A DNA stretch of 64,000 bases from Rhizobium sp. BT04 (GTDB lineage: Bacteria; Pseudomonadota; Alphaproteobacteria; Rhizobiales; Rhizobiaceae). Both the position numbers and the translations under genes were made by a program. The stretch is taken from contig NZ_CP125652.1 of assembly GCF_030053135.1 (NCBI RefSeq), positions 3,652,501 to 3,716,500 on the forward strand, given 5' to 3'. The notes beneath the pieces are model-generated. The model did no database searches. It saw only the letters and a list, made by a program, of their open reading frames with translations, and had not been told where the DNA came from. Numbering within the stretch: position 1 is the stretch's first letter; the number at the start of each line of letters is the position of its first letter. Of the stretch, positions 9,139-18,044 are shown piece after piece.

Positions 9139-9612
9139 ATGGCGAAGGGCGATTTCCGGCTTTGCGACGTCGTCTTGGACGATACGATCGGCCGTTCGAC
9201 GCCCGATGTCGAGCATGAACGCGCCGTCGCCATCTTCGATCTGATCGAGGAGAACAGCTTCGCGCCGCTCGGCCATGCCGGCGGGCCCTACCGGTTGAAC
9301 ATCTCGCTGGTCGATTCGAAGCTGGTCTTCGGCATCACCACGGAAGAGGGTGGCACGGTTGCCACCCATATCCTGTCGCTCACCCCTTTCCGGCGGATCG
9401 TCAAGGATTACTTCATGATCTGCGAGAGCTATTATGAAGCGATCCGTTCGGCCACACCGAGCCGCATCGAGGCGATCGACATGGGCCGGCGCGGTATCCA
9501 CAATGAAGGTTCGCAGACGCTGAAGGACAGGCTGACCGGCAAGATAGAGGTCGATTTCGACACCGCCCGGCGGCTGTTCACCCTGGTCTGCGTGCTCTAC
9601 TGGCGCGGGTGA
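9139..9612 (+). CDS. UPF0262 family protein
   Basis: A 157-residue protein with the conserved features of UPF0262: an [15 protein letters not shown] segment near residue 27, [17 protein letters not shown], and [10 protein letters not shown] near residue 118. Function unknown. The ATG at 9139 has GAGGGG directly before it, overlapping the end of hisD. Its stop overlaps the GTG start of the next gene (GTGA), so translation is probably coupled. This hisD - UPF0262 - phosphatase order is typical of Rhizobiales. Confidence 0.88.
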   Translation: MAKGDFRLCDVVLDDTIGRSTPDVEHERAVAIFDLIEENSFAPLGHAGGPYRLNISLVDSKLVFGITTEEGGTVATHILSLTPFRRIVKDYFMICESYYEAIRSATPSRIEAIDMGRRGIHNEGSQTLKDRLTGKIEVDFDTARRLFTLVCVLYWRG

Positions 9613-10094
9613 CGGCCATGGATCTCGCCGCCGACGTCGAGGAGGGAAAGCGGCCGGGCGCCATCCTCTTCATGTGCGGCATGAATGCCATCCGCTCGCC
9701 GATGGCTGAAGCGATTGCCCGTAGCATTCTGCCGTCCAATACCTATATCAAGTCCGCCGGCGTTCGCGCCGGCGAACGTGATCCCTTCGTGGATGTCGTG
9801 CTCGAAGAAATCGGGCTGTCCCTTGGGCGCCGCCAGCCGCAAACGCTGGAAGAGCTCGAGGACGATTTTTTCGATCTGATCATCACCCTGTCGCCGCAGG
9901 CCCATCATTCGGCGCTCGAGCTGACCAGGTCGAATGCGATCGACGTCGTCTACTGGCCGACGATGGATCCGACCGTAGTCAGCGGCACGCGCGAGCAGAT
10001 TCTGGAGAGCTACCGCGAGGTTCGCGATCACCTGGCCGGCCTCATCGAAAGCCGGCTACTCAAGCGAAATGGCATCGCCGCGCAATCGGCTTGA
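9609..10094 (+). CDS. Low-molecular-weight protein-tyrosine-phosphatase / arsenate-reductase-like protein
   Basis: A 161-residue protein with a phosphate-binding loop CGMNAIRS near residue 23 that fits the CX5R(S/T) signature of LMW phosphatases. Near residue 118 there is a WPTMDPT segment in place of the usual DPY, so the general-acid Asp is probably retained without the Tyr. It could act on tyrosine phosphates or arsenate; the gene context (histidine synthesis, IF-1) gives no hint. Start: GTG 9609 overlaps the UPF0262 stop; ATG 9618 in the same frame is an alternative. Confidence 0.8.
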   Translation: MTAMDLAADVEEGKRPGAILFMCGMNAIRSPMAEAIARSILPSNTYIKSAGVRAGERDPFVDVVLEEIGLSLGRRQPQTLEELEDDFFDLIITLSPQAHHSALELTRSNAIDVVYWPTMDPTVVSGTREQILESYREVRDHLAGLIESRLLKRNGIAAQSA

Positions 10095-10217
10095 AAACAA
10101 ATAAAGGAAAGCCTGATCAACAAGGTTCACAAACCATCGTTGATTGTGTAGTTTCCGCCCAAATTTTGAAGGCGCGCCCTGCGCTGCCTATTCAACCCAC
10201 AGGAAGAAAACACTTAT

Positions 10218-10436
10218 ATGCCTAAAGAAGAAGTCCTCGAATTCCCGGGAATCGTCACCGAACTTCTGCCGAATGCGACGTTCCGCGTGAAGCTCGAAAA
10301 CGAACACGAGATCATCGCCCATACCGCCGGCCGTATGCGCAAGAACCGTATCCGCGTTCTCGCCGGCGACAAGGTGCTGGTGGAAATGACGCCCTACGAT
10401 CTGACCAAGGGCCGCATCACCTACCGTTTCAAGTAA
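10218..10436 (+). CDS. infA: Translation initiation factor IF-1
   Basis: A 72-residue single OB-fold protein, [19 protein letters not shown]..., with the family's [30 protein letters not shown] and [11 protein letters not shown] signatures. IF-1 binds the 30S A-site and works with IF-2 and IF-3. Length is exactly that of the family. It is separated by 123 AT-richer bases from the phosphatase gene, so it probably has its own promoter. A short CCCT-GCA-AGGG hairpin followed by five T lies 13 bases after the stop (10450-10465) and could be a weak terminator. Confidence 0.98.
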   Translation: MPKEEVLEFPGIVTELLPNATFRVKLENEHEIIAHTAGRMRKNRIRVLAGDKVLVEMTPYDLTKGRITYRFK

Positions 10437-10491
10437 GCTTGCCCAGGGCCCTGCAAGGGTTTTTCTCCCGTCTGCCGATGGTCGAGGTTCC

Positions 10492-11112
10492 ATGACGCTG
10501 AAATACAAGCTCATTCTGGCCTCGGGCTCGCCCCGTCGCGTCGACCTGCTCAACCAGGCCGGCATCGAGCCATCGCGCCTGATGCCGATGGATATCGACG
10601 AGGCGCCGAAGAAGTCGGAGCACCCGCGTTCGCTCGCGCGCCGGCTTTCGGCGGAGAAGGCCGAGGCTGCCCTTGCCGCTATCAAAGGCGATATCACCTG
10701 GAAGGGCAGCTATATCCTGTCAGCCGATACGGTGGTCGCCGTCGGCCGGCGCATTCTCGGCAAGGCCGAGTTTGCCGACGAGGCGTTGAGCTCGCTGCAT
10801 CTCTTGTCGGGGCGCAACCATATGGTCTACACCGGCGTTTGCCTGGTGACGCCGGATCGCAAGATCCGCCAGAAGATCGTCGAGACCAAGGTCCGCTTCA
10901 AGCGGCTCTCCGGCTTCGAGATCGAAAACTACCTGGCCTCCGGCCAGTGGCGCGGCAAGGCAGGCGCCTACGGCATCCAGGGCCTTGCCGGCACCTTCGT
11001 ACAGAAGATGGTGGGTTCCTACACCAATGTCGTCGGCCTGCCGCTTTATGAAACCATTCTGCTTCTGACCGGCGAAGGCTTCGATGTGCATAGCCGGTGG
11101 CCCGAGGGCTGA
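10492..11112 (+). CDS. maf: Maf-like nucleotide pyrophosphatase
   Basis: A 206-residue Maf protein: [17 protein letters not shown] at the N terminus, [16 protein letters not shown] in the middle and YTGVCL, with [14 protein letters not shown] near residue 162. Maf proteins hydrolyse non-canonical or methylated nucleoside triphosphates to monophosphates and are linked to cell division. Which of the dTTP/UTP and m7GTP subgroups applies I cannot decide. It follows infA by 55 bases, in the order infA - maf - yacG seen in related genomes. Confidence 0.92.
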   Translation: MTLKYKLILASGSPRRVDLLNQAGIEPSRLMPMDIDEAPKKSEHPRSLARRLSAEKAEAALAAIKGDITWKGSYILSADTVVAVGRRILGKAEFADEALSSLHLLSGRNHMVYTGVCLVTPDRKIRQKIVETKVRFKRLSGFEIENYLASGQWRGKAGAYGIQGLAGTFVQKMVGSYTNVVGLPLYETILLLTGEGFDVHSRWPEG

Positions 11113-11128
11113 GCCCGACGGCCGATGC

Positions 11129-11233
11129 TTGAAGCGCGTCACGATCTTTCAGATCCCTCGCGCTTTAAGGCTTTGTTTTTACGCATGTCGTTGTCGCAAA
11201 ACCGTTGGACATTTTTGCTCGACATGCTCTAGG
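11129..11233. repeat. RIME-type palindromic element
   Basis: About 105 bases between maf and yacG with two stem-loops: TTGAAGCGCG (11129-11138) pairs with CGCGCTTTAA (11159-11168), and GCATGTCG (11183-11190) pairs with CGACATGC (11220-11227). The wording (AAGCGCG...GATCTTTCAGAT..., ...ACGCATGTCG..CGCAAAACC..., TTTTGC..GACATGCT) is that of the rhizobial RIME intergenic mosaic elements. It ends 10 bases before the yacG ATG. Confidence 0.75.
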
Positions 11234-11243
11234 ACGGACCGAT

Positions 11244-11456
11244 ATGCCAGACGACAACAAACCGGCCGCCAAGGTCGAGCCGCTGCGCAAGGCGCGCCCT
11301 TGCCCCGAATGCGGCAAACCCTCCCACCGCGAACATTACCCCTTCTGCTCCAATCGCTGCCGCGAGGTCGATCTCTCCCGCTGGCTGACCGGCGCCTATG
11401 CCATCCCGGTGGCCGACGACGAGACGAAGGCCGATTACCCAGATGAGGAAAACTAG
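11244..11456 (+). CDS. yacG: DNA gyrase inhibitor YacG (zinc-binding)
   Basis: The ATG at 11244 is preceded by AGGACGG, giving a 70-residue protein with four Cys in CPEC and CSNRC (CX2C...CX3C) around residues 15-34, the YacG zinc site, followed by [13 protein letters not shown]. In E. coli YacG binds GyrB and blocks DNA binding by gyrase. Length and motif order are typical. The RIME element just upstream separates it from maf and may affect read-through. Confidence 0.92.
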   Translation: MPDDNKPAAKVEPLRKARPCPECGKPSHREHYPFCSNRCREVDLSRWLTGAYAIPVADDETKADYPDEEN

Positions 11457-11635
11457 AGAAACTTCCCGGCGAAGCTCTTATTTTTCCTCATGAATCGGCA
11501 AAACCGGCAAGACCGTCAAAAAAGAGTCATTTGACGCTTGCCATGGCCGAACAAGATGCTATAACCCCGCTCGCTTCCGGGGCGAACCAAGGCCCCACGG
11601 TTCTTTTTCTGAAAAGCACCAGCGGAAGCAGGTTA

Positions 11636-11711
11636 GCCCAGGTAGCTCAGTTGGTAGAGCAGCGGATTGAAAATCCGCGTGTCACTGGTTCGATTCCGGT
11701 CCTGGGCACCA
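11636..11711 (+). tRNA. tRNA-Phe (GAA)
   Basis: A 76-nt tRNA with encoded CCA. The acceptor stem GCCCAGG pairs with CCTGGGC, the D-arm has AGCTCAGTTGGTAGAGC, the anticodon stem CGGAT/ATCCG encloses TTGAAAA-type loop with anticodon GAA, and the T-arm is GGTTCGATTCC. It marks the end of the conserved housekeeping block and the start of accessory DNA. Confidence 0.96.
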
Positions 11712-12276
11712 CTTTGATTTCCTTACCAATCAGCTGATTCTTGAACGCCTGAAAACGTGCGGCTTTGCTGCCGCAGCCGGTAGCAGCGCGAAACGTGGTA
11801 TCGAACGTCGAACGATGTTGCTCCGAGCACGGGCGCGCTGGGCTGTCCTCCGTGTAGACAACCGTCGTAGAAAACCCTCACTTGAAATTGCATTTTATGC
11901 GCGATGGGAGGCGCAGGTCGAGGATGACAACGTCAGATTACTGCGCTGGCCGATCCTTCAGGTCAACTGGGCCATGCCAATGGTTTTGACGGTAGAGCAT
12001 AAAGAGTGAAAGGAATCGCAAGTCCGTGATGAGAGAATTCCGCCGGCATTCCGGTCGCGAGTGACGACGCGGAGGTCCAAAGCTCGAAGTGCTGTTAAGC
12101 TGCAAAATTTTGATGGGTGACTCAGACAGGTTTGCAGCTGACTGCTTGCTACACCCGTGCGATAGAGGGCCGTGTATCGATGGGATGTTCGTTTCAGCCG
12201 GTCTCATATCGTGAATCCCTGATGGGAACCGCGAGTCCGCCCGTCCGTTACCATTTGAGCAACGGAGGACATGGAC
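11712..12276. other. Gene-poor stretch downstream of tRNA-Phe
   Basis: About 565 bases with no convincing gene. A 64-codon frame at 11815-12009 is open but has no Shine-Dalgarno and no recognisable protein character. I see no integrase fragment and no second copy of the tRNA 3' end as an att site. It separates the housekeeping block from the polyol island and looks like decayed or boundary DNA. Confidence 0.5.
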
Positions 12277-12522
12277 ATGCGCAAGAAAAAAGCCATCGTC
12301 GAGGCGGCGCTCGAGTCCGAGTATGAGCGCCAGGCGCTCGGGATCATGAATACGGAGCAAGCCCTGAAGCTCGAGGATTCCGACGGTCTTGTTTTCAGCC
12401 ATCCGGACAAAGAGGCCGGCGTGACGGATCATTTTATTGATCAAGATGAGCTGCGCCGATTGGTGCGGCGGCCAAAATCGCCGTTTCCCGTATCGCAATC
12501 GCAGGATCGTACGACACGTTAA
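12277..12522 (+). CDS. Small hypothetical protein
   Basis: An 81-residue charged protein (MRKKKAIVEAALESEYERQALG...) with mostly helical character and an Arg-rich C terminus. ATG 12277 sits 8 bases after a GGAGG Shine-Dalgarno; ATG 12271 is too close to it. No domain recognised, no signal peptide or membrane helix. It converges on the L-xylulose-reductase-like gene with 9 bases between stops. The start signal makes it likely real, but it may be a lineage-specific orphan. Confidence 0.5.
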   Translation: MRKKKAIVEAALESEYERQALGIMNTEQALKLEDSDGLVFSHPDKEAGVTDHFIDQDELRRLVRRPKSPFPVSQSQDRTTR

Positions 12523-12531
12523 TCCTGAATC

Positions 12532-13257
12532 TCACGCGATCATATAGCCGCCGTCCACCGGCATCGATATCCCGTTCACCATGGCAGCTTCATCGGAAAG
12601 CAGGAAGAGAACAACTTCGGCAATGTCAGCTGGCTCGGCAAACCGACCGACGGGAATTCGTTGCATCATCCCCGTGGCCTTCTCGGGATCGCTCCATGCC
12701 TTCACCGCCATCGGGGTCAGCGTCACCGTGGGATGGATTCCGTTGGCGCGGATGCCGTGAGGTGCAAGCTCCTTGGCCATGACGCGCGTCAAGCCATCCA
12801 ATCCACCCTTCGACGCGCAATAGGCAGCGTGGTCGGGGAGGCCGACGAAGGCGGCGACCGACGAGACATTGACGATGGCGCCTCTGCGGCCCTCTTTGAT
12901 CAGTGAACGAGCATATTCCTGGGCGACGATCATCGGAGCACGGGTGTTGACCGCGACAAGCCGGTCGAAGGCTTCGACGGTTGTCTCCAGGAACGGCTGG
13001 AGTTCGGTCGTGCCGGCGCAGTTGACGAGAAAATCGGCCGGAAGGGCGGCGATCGCAGCCTGTCTGGTCGCATCGGCGTCGGCGAGATCGACCTGTATGG
13101 CCCGGCAGCCGGGCTCCCCACGCAATGCTTCGACGTCGGCGGCACTCCGCGTCAGGGCCACCACCTCAGCACCCCGCTCGATGAGCATCCTGACAATTTC
13201 GCGTCCGATGCCTTTTCCGGCGCCGGTCACGATAACCGTCTTTCCTTTGAACTCCAT
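12532..13257 (-). CDS. SDR oxidoreductase, L-xylulose reductase (DCXR)-like
   Basis: A 241-residue classical short-chain dehydrogenase. The cofactor motif TGAGKGIG lies near residue 10, the NCAG motif near 79, Ser at NVSS, and YCASK near 147. The wording closely follows animal dicarbonyl/L-xylulose reductase: LQPFLE.T.EAFDR..AVNTRA, GAIVNVSS, HPTV.LTPM....WSDPEKA..M..RIPVGRFAE. DCXR interconverts xylitol and L-xylulose with NADP and also reduces other ketoses. It is the last gene of the transporter operon (12 bases after the ATPase), so it probably acts on the imported polyol or its ketose. Substrate unproven. Confidence 0.8.
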   Translation of the reverse strand: MEFKGKTVIVTGAGKGIGREIVRMLIERGAEVVALTRSAADVEALRGEPGCRAIQVDLADADATRQAAIAALPADFLVNCAGTTELQPFLETTVEAFDRLVAVNTRAPMIVAQEYARSLIKEGRRGAIVNVSSVAAFVGLPDHAAYCASKGGLDGLTRVMAKELAPHGIRANGIHPTVTLTPMAVKAWSDPEKATGMMQRIPVGRFAEPADIAEVVLFLLSDEAAMVNGISMPVDGGYMIA

Positions 13258-13269
13258 GGATCGTCTCCC

Positions 13270-14331
13270 TTACAGTCTCTGGCCCGTTTCCCGATCGAAG
13301 ATATGTGCACGTCGGGGATCGATGTGGAAGTACATCGTCCGTCCGGGATCGACCTCGATGCGTTCGCGGATCAGCGCGTCGATCGGCACGCCGCCCGTGC
13401 GGCCGAAGATCAATGTCTCCGAACCGGTGGGCTCGAACACCGAGACCTCCACCGGAACGCCTTCATCGCCGATCGTGATATGCTCCGGCCGGATGCCGTA
13501 GGTTACGGCTCTTCCTTCGTCCGCATTGGTATTTCCCATGGGAAGGGCGATACCCTGGTCGGTGACGACGACCTTCCTGCCGTCACGGGTGGCGATGCGA
13601 CCTTGCAGGAAGTTCATCGATGGGCTGCCGATGAAGCCGGCGACGAAGAGGTTGACCGGGAAGTCGTAGAGATCGAGCGGCTTGCCGATCTGCTCGACCC
13701 TGCCGTCGCGCATCACCACGATCTTGTTGGCCATCGTCATGGCCTCGATCTGATCATGCGTGACGTAGACGGTCGTGGTCTTCAGCCGCTGGTGAAGCTC
13801 CTTGATCTCGACGCGCATGGTGACGCGGAGTTTAGCGTCGAGGTTCGACAATGGTTCGTCGAACAGGAAGACCTTCGGATCGCGCACGATCGCGCGGCCC
13901 ATCGCCACGCGCTGACGCTGCCCGCCCGACAGCTGTTTCGGATAGCGGTCGAGATAACGCGTCAGGTCGAGAATCTCGGCCGCCCTGCCGACCTTCTCGT
14001 CGATCTCCGCCTTGGGGCGCTTGGCCATTTTCAGCGGAAAACCCATATTCTCGGCGACCGTCTTGTGCGGATAAAGCGCATAGCTCTGGAAGACCATGGC
14101 GATGTCGCGCTCCTTCGGCGGAGCGTTGGTGACGACACGGCCGCCGATCCGGATATCGCCGCCGCTGACGGTCTCGAGACCGGCGATCATCCGCAGCAGT
14201 GTGGACTTGCCGCATCCGGATGGGCCGACCAGCACGACGAATTCGCCATCCTCGATGTCGACGCTGACGCCGTGCATGACCTGTAGTGCGCCATACTTCT
14301 TGGTGACGTCGCTCACCTGTACATTTGCCAA
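13270..14331 (-). CDS. CUT1-family sugar/polyol ABC transporter, ATP-binding protein (UgpC/MalK type)
   Basis: A 353-residue ATPase with Walker [12 protein letters not shown] near residue 37, Q-loop [11 protein letters not shown], signature [14 protein letters not shown] near residue 134, Walker [13 protein letters not shown] and switch VTHDQIEA. Residues after ~235 form the regulatory OB (TOBE) domain of the MalK class, including YGIRPEH. It couples ATP hydrolysis to import through the two permeases encoded upstream in the same operon; the ATPase may be shared with other CUT1 systems, as is known for this class. Confidence 0.93.
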   Translation of the reverse strand: MANVQVSDVTKKYGALQVMHGVSVDIEDGEFVVLVGPSGCGKSTLLRMIAGLETVSGGDIRIGGRVVTNAPPKERDIAMVFQSYALYPHKTVAENMGFPLKMAKRPKAEIDEKVGRAAEILDLTRYLDRYPKQLSGGQRQRVAMGRAIVRDPKVFLFDEPLSNLDAKLRVTMRVEIKELHQRLKTTTVYVTHDQIEAMTMANKIVVMRDGRVEQIGKPLDLYDFPVNLFVAGFIGSPSMNFLQGRIATRDGRKVVVTDQGIALPMGNTNADEGRAVTYGIRPEHITIGDEGVPVEVSVFEPTGSETLIFGRTGGVPIDALIRERIEVDPGRTMYFHIDPRRAHIFDRETGQRL

Positions 14332-14389
14332 TGTCGTTCCTCCCTAAAGCAGTTCAGCTTGTATCTTGGCGTTGAGGGAATTCATCGGC

Positions 14390-14596
14390 TCATCCCTTCC
14401 AGACGAGATAGGCGCCGAGCACCGCCGAGATGGCTGCCGCAAACCAGACCGAAAGCCCGAACGGCTCGAGGAACCGCATCCAGAACAGCGAGAGCGCGAC
14501 CCAGATCACCACCGCGATGAACAGCCGGTCGAACCAGTTCGTTTCGATCGGCAGAAAGCCCGGCTTGCGTTGATTATTTCCTGATGGAGACGTCAT
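14390..14596 (-). CDS. Small two-helix membrane protein in the ABC transporter operon
   Basis: A 68-residue protein with a polar N terminus (~20 residues) and two membrane helices: WFDRLFIAVVIWVALSLFWM and a second ending in AVLGAYLVWKG. It lies between the MalG-type permease (4 bases before it) and the ATPase (58 bases after it), so it is almost certainly co-transcribed and translated. It resembles in size and placement small accessory membrane proteins of some rhizobial carbohydrate ABC operons, but I cannot assign a family or function. It may stabilise the permease complex. Confidence 0.65.
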   Translation of the reverse strand: MTSPSGNNQRKPGFLPIETNWFDRLFIAVVIWVALSLFWMRFLEPFGLSVWFAAAISAVLGAYLVWKG

Positions 14597-14600
14597 GGCT

Positions 14601-15437
14601 TCATCCTTTCACGGCGCCGAAGGTCAGGCCGGCAACGATGTGACGTTGCACCACCGAAAACACGATAAGTGCCGGAACCAGTGTCAGCATTGAGATCGCC
14701 GCCATGATGCCCCAGGCCGTTCCCGTGGTCGTCACATATTCCGACAGGCCGGTGGTCAGCGTCCGCGCATTGAAATTGGTGAGCGTCGCCGCCAGCAGAT
14801 ATTCGTTCCACGCAAACACCCAGGTCAGGATCAGCGTCACCGCAAGTCCGGGCCGCGCCAGGGGGAAGACGATGTCATAGAGGACGACCCATGGGCTGGC
14901 GCCGTCCATATAGGCGGCCTCGTCCAACTCCTTCGGAATGCCTTCCACGGTCGGGCGCAGCGTCCAGATGGCGAAGGGAAGGTTGAAGGAGCAATAGACC
15001 AGGATCATGCCCAGCCTGGAATCGGCGAGCGAGAAGTCGCCGATCCTGTAGACCTGCGTCAGCAGCAGGAAAAGCGGCAGCAGGAAGACCGCCGGCGGCG
15101 CCATGCGGTTCGTGATCGTCCAGAAAAAGATGCTTTCCTTGCCGGCAAGCTCGAAGCGCGTCAGGGCGTAGCAGGCAAAAAAGCCGAGCGTCGTGACAAG
15201 CAGCGCGTTGCCCGACGAAATGATCATCGAGTTGAGCATGTAGCCGCGCAAGGTCGGATTGGTCAGCACGTCTTGGTAGTTCTTCCAGAAGAAGCTCCGG
15301 AGAATGACGTCGGGCGTCGAGAACAGGTCGAAGGGCTGCTTCACCGAGATGACGAACAGCCAGTAGATCGGGAAAAGGGTCGCGAGGCTTATCAGGGTCC
15401 ACAGGACGACCGGAAGCCAGGGGGGCTGGGTCTTCAT
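14601..15437 (-). CDS. CUT1-family ABC transporter permease (MalG type)
   Basis: A 278-residue inner-membrane protein with six predicted helices and the cytoplasmic EAA loop EAAYMDGASPWVVLYDIVFPLARPG near residue 175, which docks onto the ATPase. It begins MKTQPPWLPVVLWTLISLATLFPIYWLFVISVK, the usual MalG start with the first helix. Its start is 4 bases after the MalF-type gene and its stop 4 bases before the small membrane protein. Confidence 0.92.
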   Translation of the reverse strand: MKTQPPWLPVVLWTLISLATLFPIYWLFVISVKQPFDLFSTPDVILRSFFWKNYQDVLTNPTLRGYMLNSMIISSGNALLVTTLGFFACYALTRFELAGKESIFFWTITNRMAPPAVFLLPLFLLLTQVYRIGDFSLADSRLGMILVYCSFNLPFAIWTLRPTVEGIPKELDEAAYMDGASPWVVLYDIVFPLARPGLAVTLILTWVFAWNEYLLAATLTNFNARTLTTGLSEYVTTTGTAWGIMAAISMLTLVPALIVFSVVQRHIVAGLTFGAVKG

Positions 15438-15441
15438 CGCG

Positions 15442-16317
15442 TCAACCTCTCTTCACGCGGGGCGCAATCAGGCCGACATAGAGCAGCCAGCAGACGACGA
15501 TGGTGAGGTAAAGGACGATGACGGATATGGCCGAACCGTAGCCGTAATTCGTCTTCGGAAAGACTTCCCGGAAAATATGGACGCCGATGTAGCGCGTCGA
15601 TGAACCCGGACCGCCGCCGGTCAGCATCAGCACTTCGTCGACGGTGCGCAGCGCGTCCATCAGCCGGATGAACACGGTGGCGAGCAGGGCCGGGCGGATC
15701 AAAGGCAGCGTTATGTGCCAGAAGATCTGGCTCTTGCCGGCGCCGTCGATCTGCGCCTGCTCGAACGGGTCCGACGGAAGCGAGACGAGGGCGGCGATCA
15801 GCGAGAGGGTGACGAGCGGCGTCCAGTGCCAGATGTCCATGATGACAGTGACGGTGAAGGCCGCGACGGCACTCTGGCCGATATTCAGATCGTAGCCGAA
15901 CCAGCTTCGGAGCAGATAGGGAATGATGCCGATCGACGGCGTGGTCATCAGCTTCCAGACGGAGCCGACGATGATCGGCGCCATGATCAGCGGCAGGGTA
16001 TGGATCGTGCGAAACACCGCTTTTCCGGGAAAGTCCTTCAGCAGCGCCTGGGCAAGGATGTAGCCGAGGACCAGTTCCGACACGACCGCGAAGAAGACGA
16101 ATGCCAGGGTTATGCCGAGCGAAGCCAGGAACTGCGGGTCGAAGACCAGCCGCCGATAATTGTCTGCCCAGTTGAAGACCATGCCCGGATTGGCCGCGAA
16201 CGGGTTCCACGCGTGGAACGAGACCCAGAGGACGTAGATGAACGGGAAGATCCCGAACAGTCCAAGGATTATGATGGTCGGTGACAGCAACAGCCATCCG
16301 AGCTTCTGCGAATGCAT
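15442..16317 (-). CDS. CUT1-family ABC transporter permease (MalF type)
   Basis: A 291-residue inner-membrane protein with six predicted helices. The first helix begins LGWLLLSPTIIILGLFGIFPFIYVLWVSF; the EAA loop near residue 205 reads PFEQAQIDGAGKSQIFWHITLPLIRPALL. It pairs with the MalG-type permease to form the channel. It is separated from the upstream binding-protein gene by 96 bases containing two stable stem-loops. Confidence 0.92.
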   Translation of the reverse strand: MHSQKLGWLLLSPTIIILGLFGIFPFIYVLWVSFHAWNPFAANPGMVFNWADNYRRLVFDPQFLASLGITLAFVFFAVVSELVLGYILAQALLKDFPGKAVFRTIHTLPLIMAPIIVGSVWKLMTTPSIGIIPYLLRSWFGYDLNIGQSAVAAFTVTVIMDIWHWTPLVTLSLIAALVSLPSDPFEQAQIDGAGKSQIFWHITLPLIRPALLATVFIRLMDALRTVDEVLMLTGGGPGSSTRYIGVHIFREVFPKTNYGYGSAISVIVLYLTIVVCWLLYVGLIAPRVKRG

Positions 16318-16350
16318 CGCCTATCCCCCATTGAACGCTATGTGGACGTC

Positions 16351-16400
16351 CGCTCCGTCTAGGAGCGCAAAGATGACGGGTCGTCGGAAACGACCCGTCA
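16351..16400 (-). promoter_or_regulatory. Tandem intercistronic stem-loops between binding-protein and permease genes
   Basis: Two perfect hairpins: CGCTCC/GGAGCG with a 5-base loop (16351-16367) and an 11-bp stem TGACGGGTCGT/ACGACCCGTCA with a 5-base loop (16374-16400). On the transcript the larger one comes first, 13 bases after the binding-protein stop. No T-run follows, so they fit better as mRNA-stabilising or partial-termination structures that raise binding protein over permease, as known for mal-type operons. Confidence 0.6.
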
Positions 16401-16413
16401 GTTGGGAGGATGT

Positions 16414-17847
16414 TTATTTGCGATAGCCGAGCGAGGTGAGCTCCTCTTCGGCCTTGGCCGCCATCTGGTCGAGGCCTTCATCGGGACCGATCTTGCCGGT
16501 CAGGATGTCGTAGAAGATCGGAGCGGTCGCTTCACGCACCTGCGCATGGAAGGGGTAGGGAGGAGCGCCGGCGAAGAGCTTGCCCTCGTCCTTCAGCATC
16601 GTATAGAAGCCGCCGAGCTTGACGTCCATTTCCTTCACCTTCGGATCGTCGAACGTCGCCTTGTTGGTGATGCGCGGTGCGGCGATCGCCCAATCGGGCT
16701 GCACTTCGTTCTGGCCGATGAATTCGAGGAAGAGCAGCGACGCTTCCCTGTTCTTGGACGTGATCGGCACGCCGAAGGCGCCGCCATCGTAATAGCCGAT
16801 ATAGCCCTTTCCGGCTTTCGCATCGTCCAATACGCCTGGCTCGAGCGGCGGCAGAGCGAAGCCGACCTGTCCCACAACCTTCGACTGTGCCGGATCGCTG
16901 GCGATCCAGGCGGCGTTCTCACCGTAGATCAGTCCCTGGGCGACACGACCCGCGGCAAAGGTCGTCGCGGTTTCCGTCCAGGTCGACTGCGTCGATTCCG
17001 GAGGAGCGATGTCGCGCAGGTGCAACCAATATTTCAGCGCGGCCTTCGCCTTGTCGCCGTTCATCGAGCCGCCGTGTTCGACCGTCGCCGCATAATTGTT
17101 CTTGGCGTCGATGCCCCAATTGTAGACGCCGAAGGTCGGCACGATGGACTCGAAGAATTCATACCAGGACGCCGGATGGCCGGTATGGGCCTGAGCGGTC
17201 GTGCCCCAGAGCTCCAGGCCGTTGTCCTTGCCGTACTTCGTGAAGAATTCGGCAATCTCCGTATATTCCGCGTGGGTGGTCGCCGGCTTCAGCTCCCTGC
17301 CGGTTTCCTTCTTGAAGGCTTCCTTGATCTTCGGATCGTCGAACAGGTCCTTACGATAGAGATAGGTCTTCAGGAAGGCTTCCATCGGAACGCCGAAGAG
17401 ATCGCCGCTCGTGTCCTTGAAGTAGTCGGCAAAGCTGGTGAAGTTCGAGTCGTCATAGGTCGGCGCCTTCAGATCCGGCTGGTCTTTCAGCGTCTTGGTG
17501 ATGTCGACGAGGAAATTCCTGGCGAGATAAGAGTAGATGATGTCCTGCTCGATATAGACCATGTCATAGATGCCGGTTTTGGCTTCCATGTCCTTGATGG
17601 CCTTATCGTACATCTGATCCCAGGACGTCGTCTCGATGTCGACCTTGATGCCGGTCTTCTTTTCGAATTCCGGGGCGAGCACGTTCTTGATGTAGTTCGA
17701 TGGCGGGGTGCTTTCGGTGACGCCGTGCAGCGTCACGCCCTTGTATTTAGCCCCGGCATCGGACCAGAAGTCGGCCCAGGCCGGCGAGGCGGTGGTGGCG
17801 AGGCCGAGCGTCAGCGCAAGCGCGCTAGCCTTCAAAGCATGATGCAT
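16414..17847 (-). CDS. CUT1-family sugar/polyol ABC transporter, periplasmic substrate-binding protein
   Basis: The ATG at 17847 has a GGAGG Shine-Dalgarno 7 bases upstream and opens a signal peptide ([22 protein letters not shown], then DFWSD), giving a 477-residue precursor; a longer open frame upstream lacks such signals. The mature protein has the family-1 solute-binding fold: [33 protein letters not shown] near the start. First gene of the transporter operon, divergent from the epimerase operon. The neighbouring enzymes suggest a hexitol or pentitol (galactitol, altritol, ribitol, sorbitol) as ligand. Confidence 0.92.
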   Translation of the reverse strand: MHHALKASALALTLGLATTASPAWADFWSDAGAKYKGVTLHGVTESTPPSNYIKNVLAPEFEKKTGIKVDIETTSWDQMYDKAIKDMEAKTGIYDMVYIEQDIIYSYLARNFLVDITKTLKDQPDLKAPTYDDSNFTSFADYFKDTSGDLFGVPMEAFLKTYLYRKDLFDDPKIKEAFKKETGRELKPATTHAEYTEIAEFFTKYGKDNGLELWGTTAQAHTGHPASWYEFFESIVPTFGVYNWGIDAKNNYAATVEHGGSMNGDKAKAALKYWLHLRDIAPPESTQSTWTETATTFAAGRVAQGLIYGENAAWIASDPAQSKVVGQVGFALPPLEPGVLDDAKAGKGYIGYYDGGAFGVPITSKNREASLLFLEFIGQNEVQPDWAIAAPRITNKATFDDPKVKEMDVKLGGFYTMLKDEGKLFAGAPPYPFHAQVREATAPIFYDILTGKIGPDEGLDQMAAKAEEELTSLGYRK

Positions 17848-17916
17848 TTCCAATCCTCCCAGAGTGCAGCGAGATCGTTTCGCCGGTGCTTGTGTAGGCC
17901 AAAAAATCCGACAGCG

Positions 17917-17928
17917 CAACATTTGTTG
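17917..17928. promoter_or_regulatory. Palindrome CAACATTTGTTG, candidate ROK operator
   Basis: A perfect 12-bp palindrome (CAACA-TT-TGTTG) 70 bases upstream of the binding-protein start. It shares the CAACA/TGTTG core with the larger inverted repeat at 18045-18081 in the same divergent intergenic region. A ROK repressor is encoded in the divergent operon. Binding is inferred. Confidence 0.4.
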
Positions 17929-18044
17929 TCTAAACATGCAAATAGGCGGACTATCTCTTTGATTTTTGCGGAAACTAATTTCTTTTGCAGAGGCGGATTA
18001 GTGTGAATTGGCCTAAAATGCTGCATTGCAAAGATATTTCGCAT

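Noticed and set aside
11815..12009. 64-codon frame after tRNA-Phe
   Set aside because: No ribosome binding site, unlike its neighbours in codon use, and no recognisable protein features.
16402..18006. Plus-strand frame of 534 codons
   Set aside because: Antisense to the ABC binding protein, which has a signal peptide, Shine-Dalgarno and clear family motifs.
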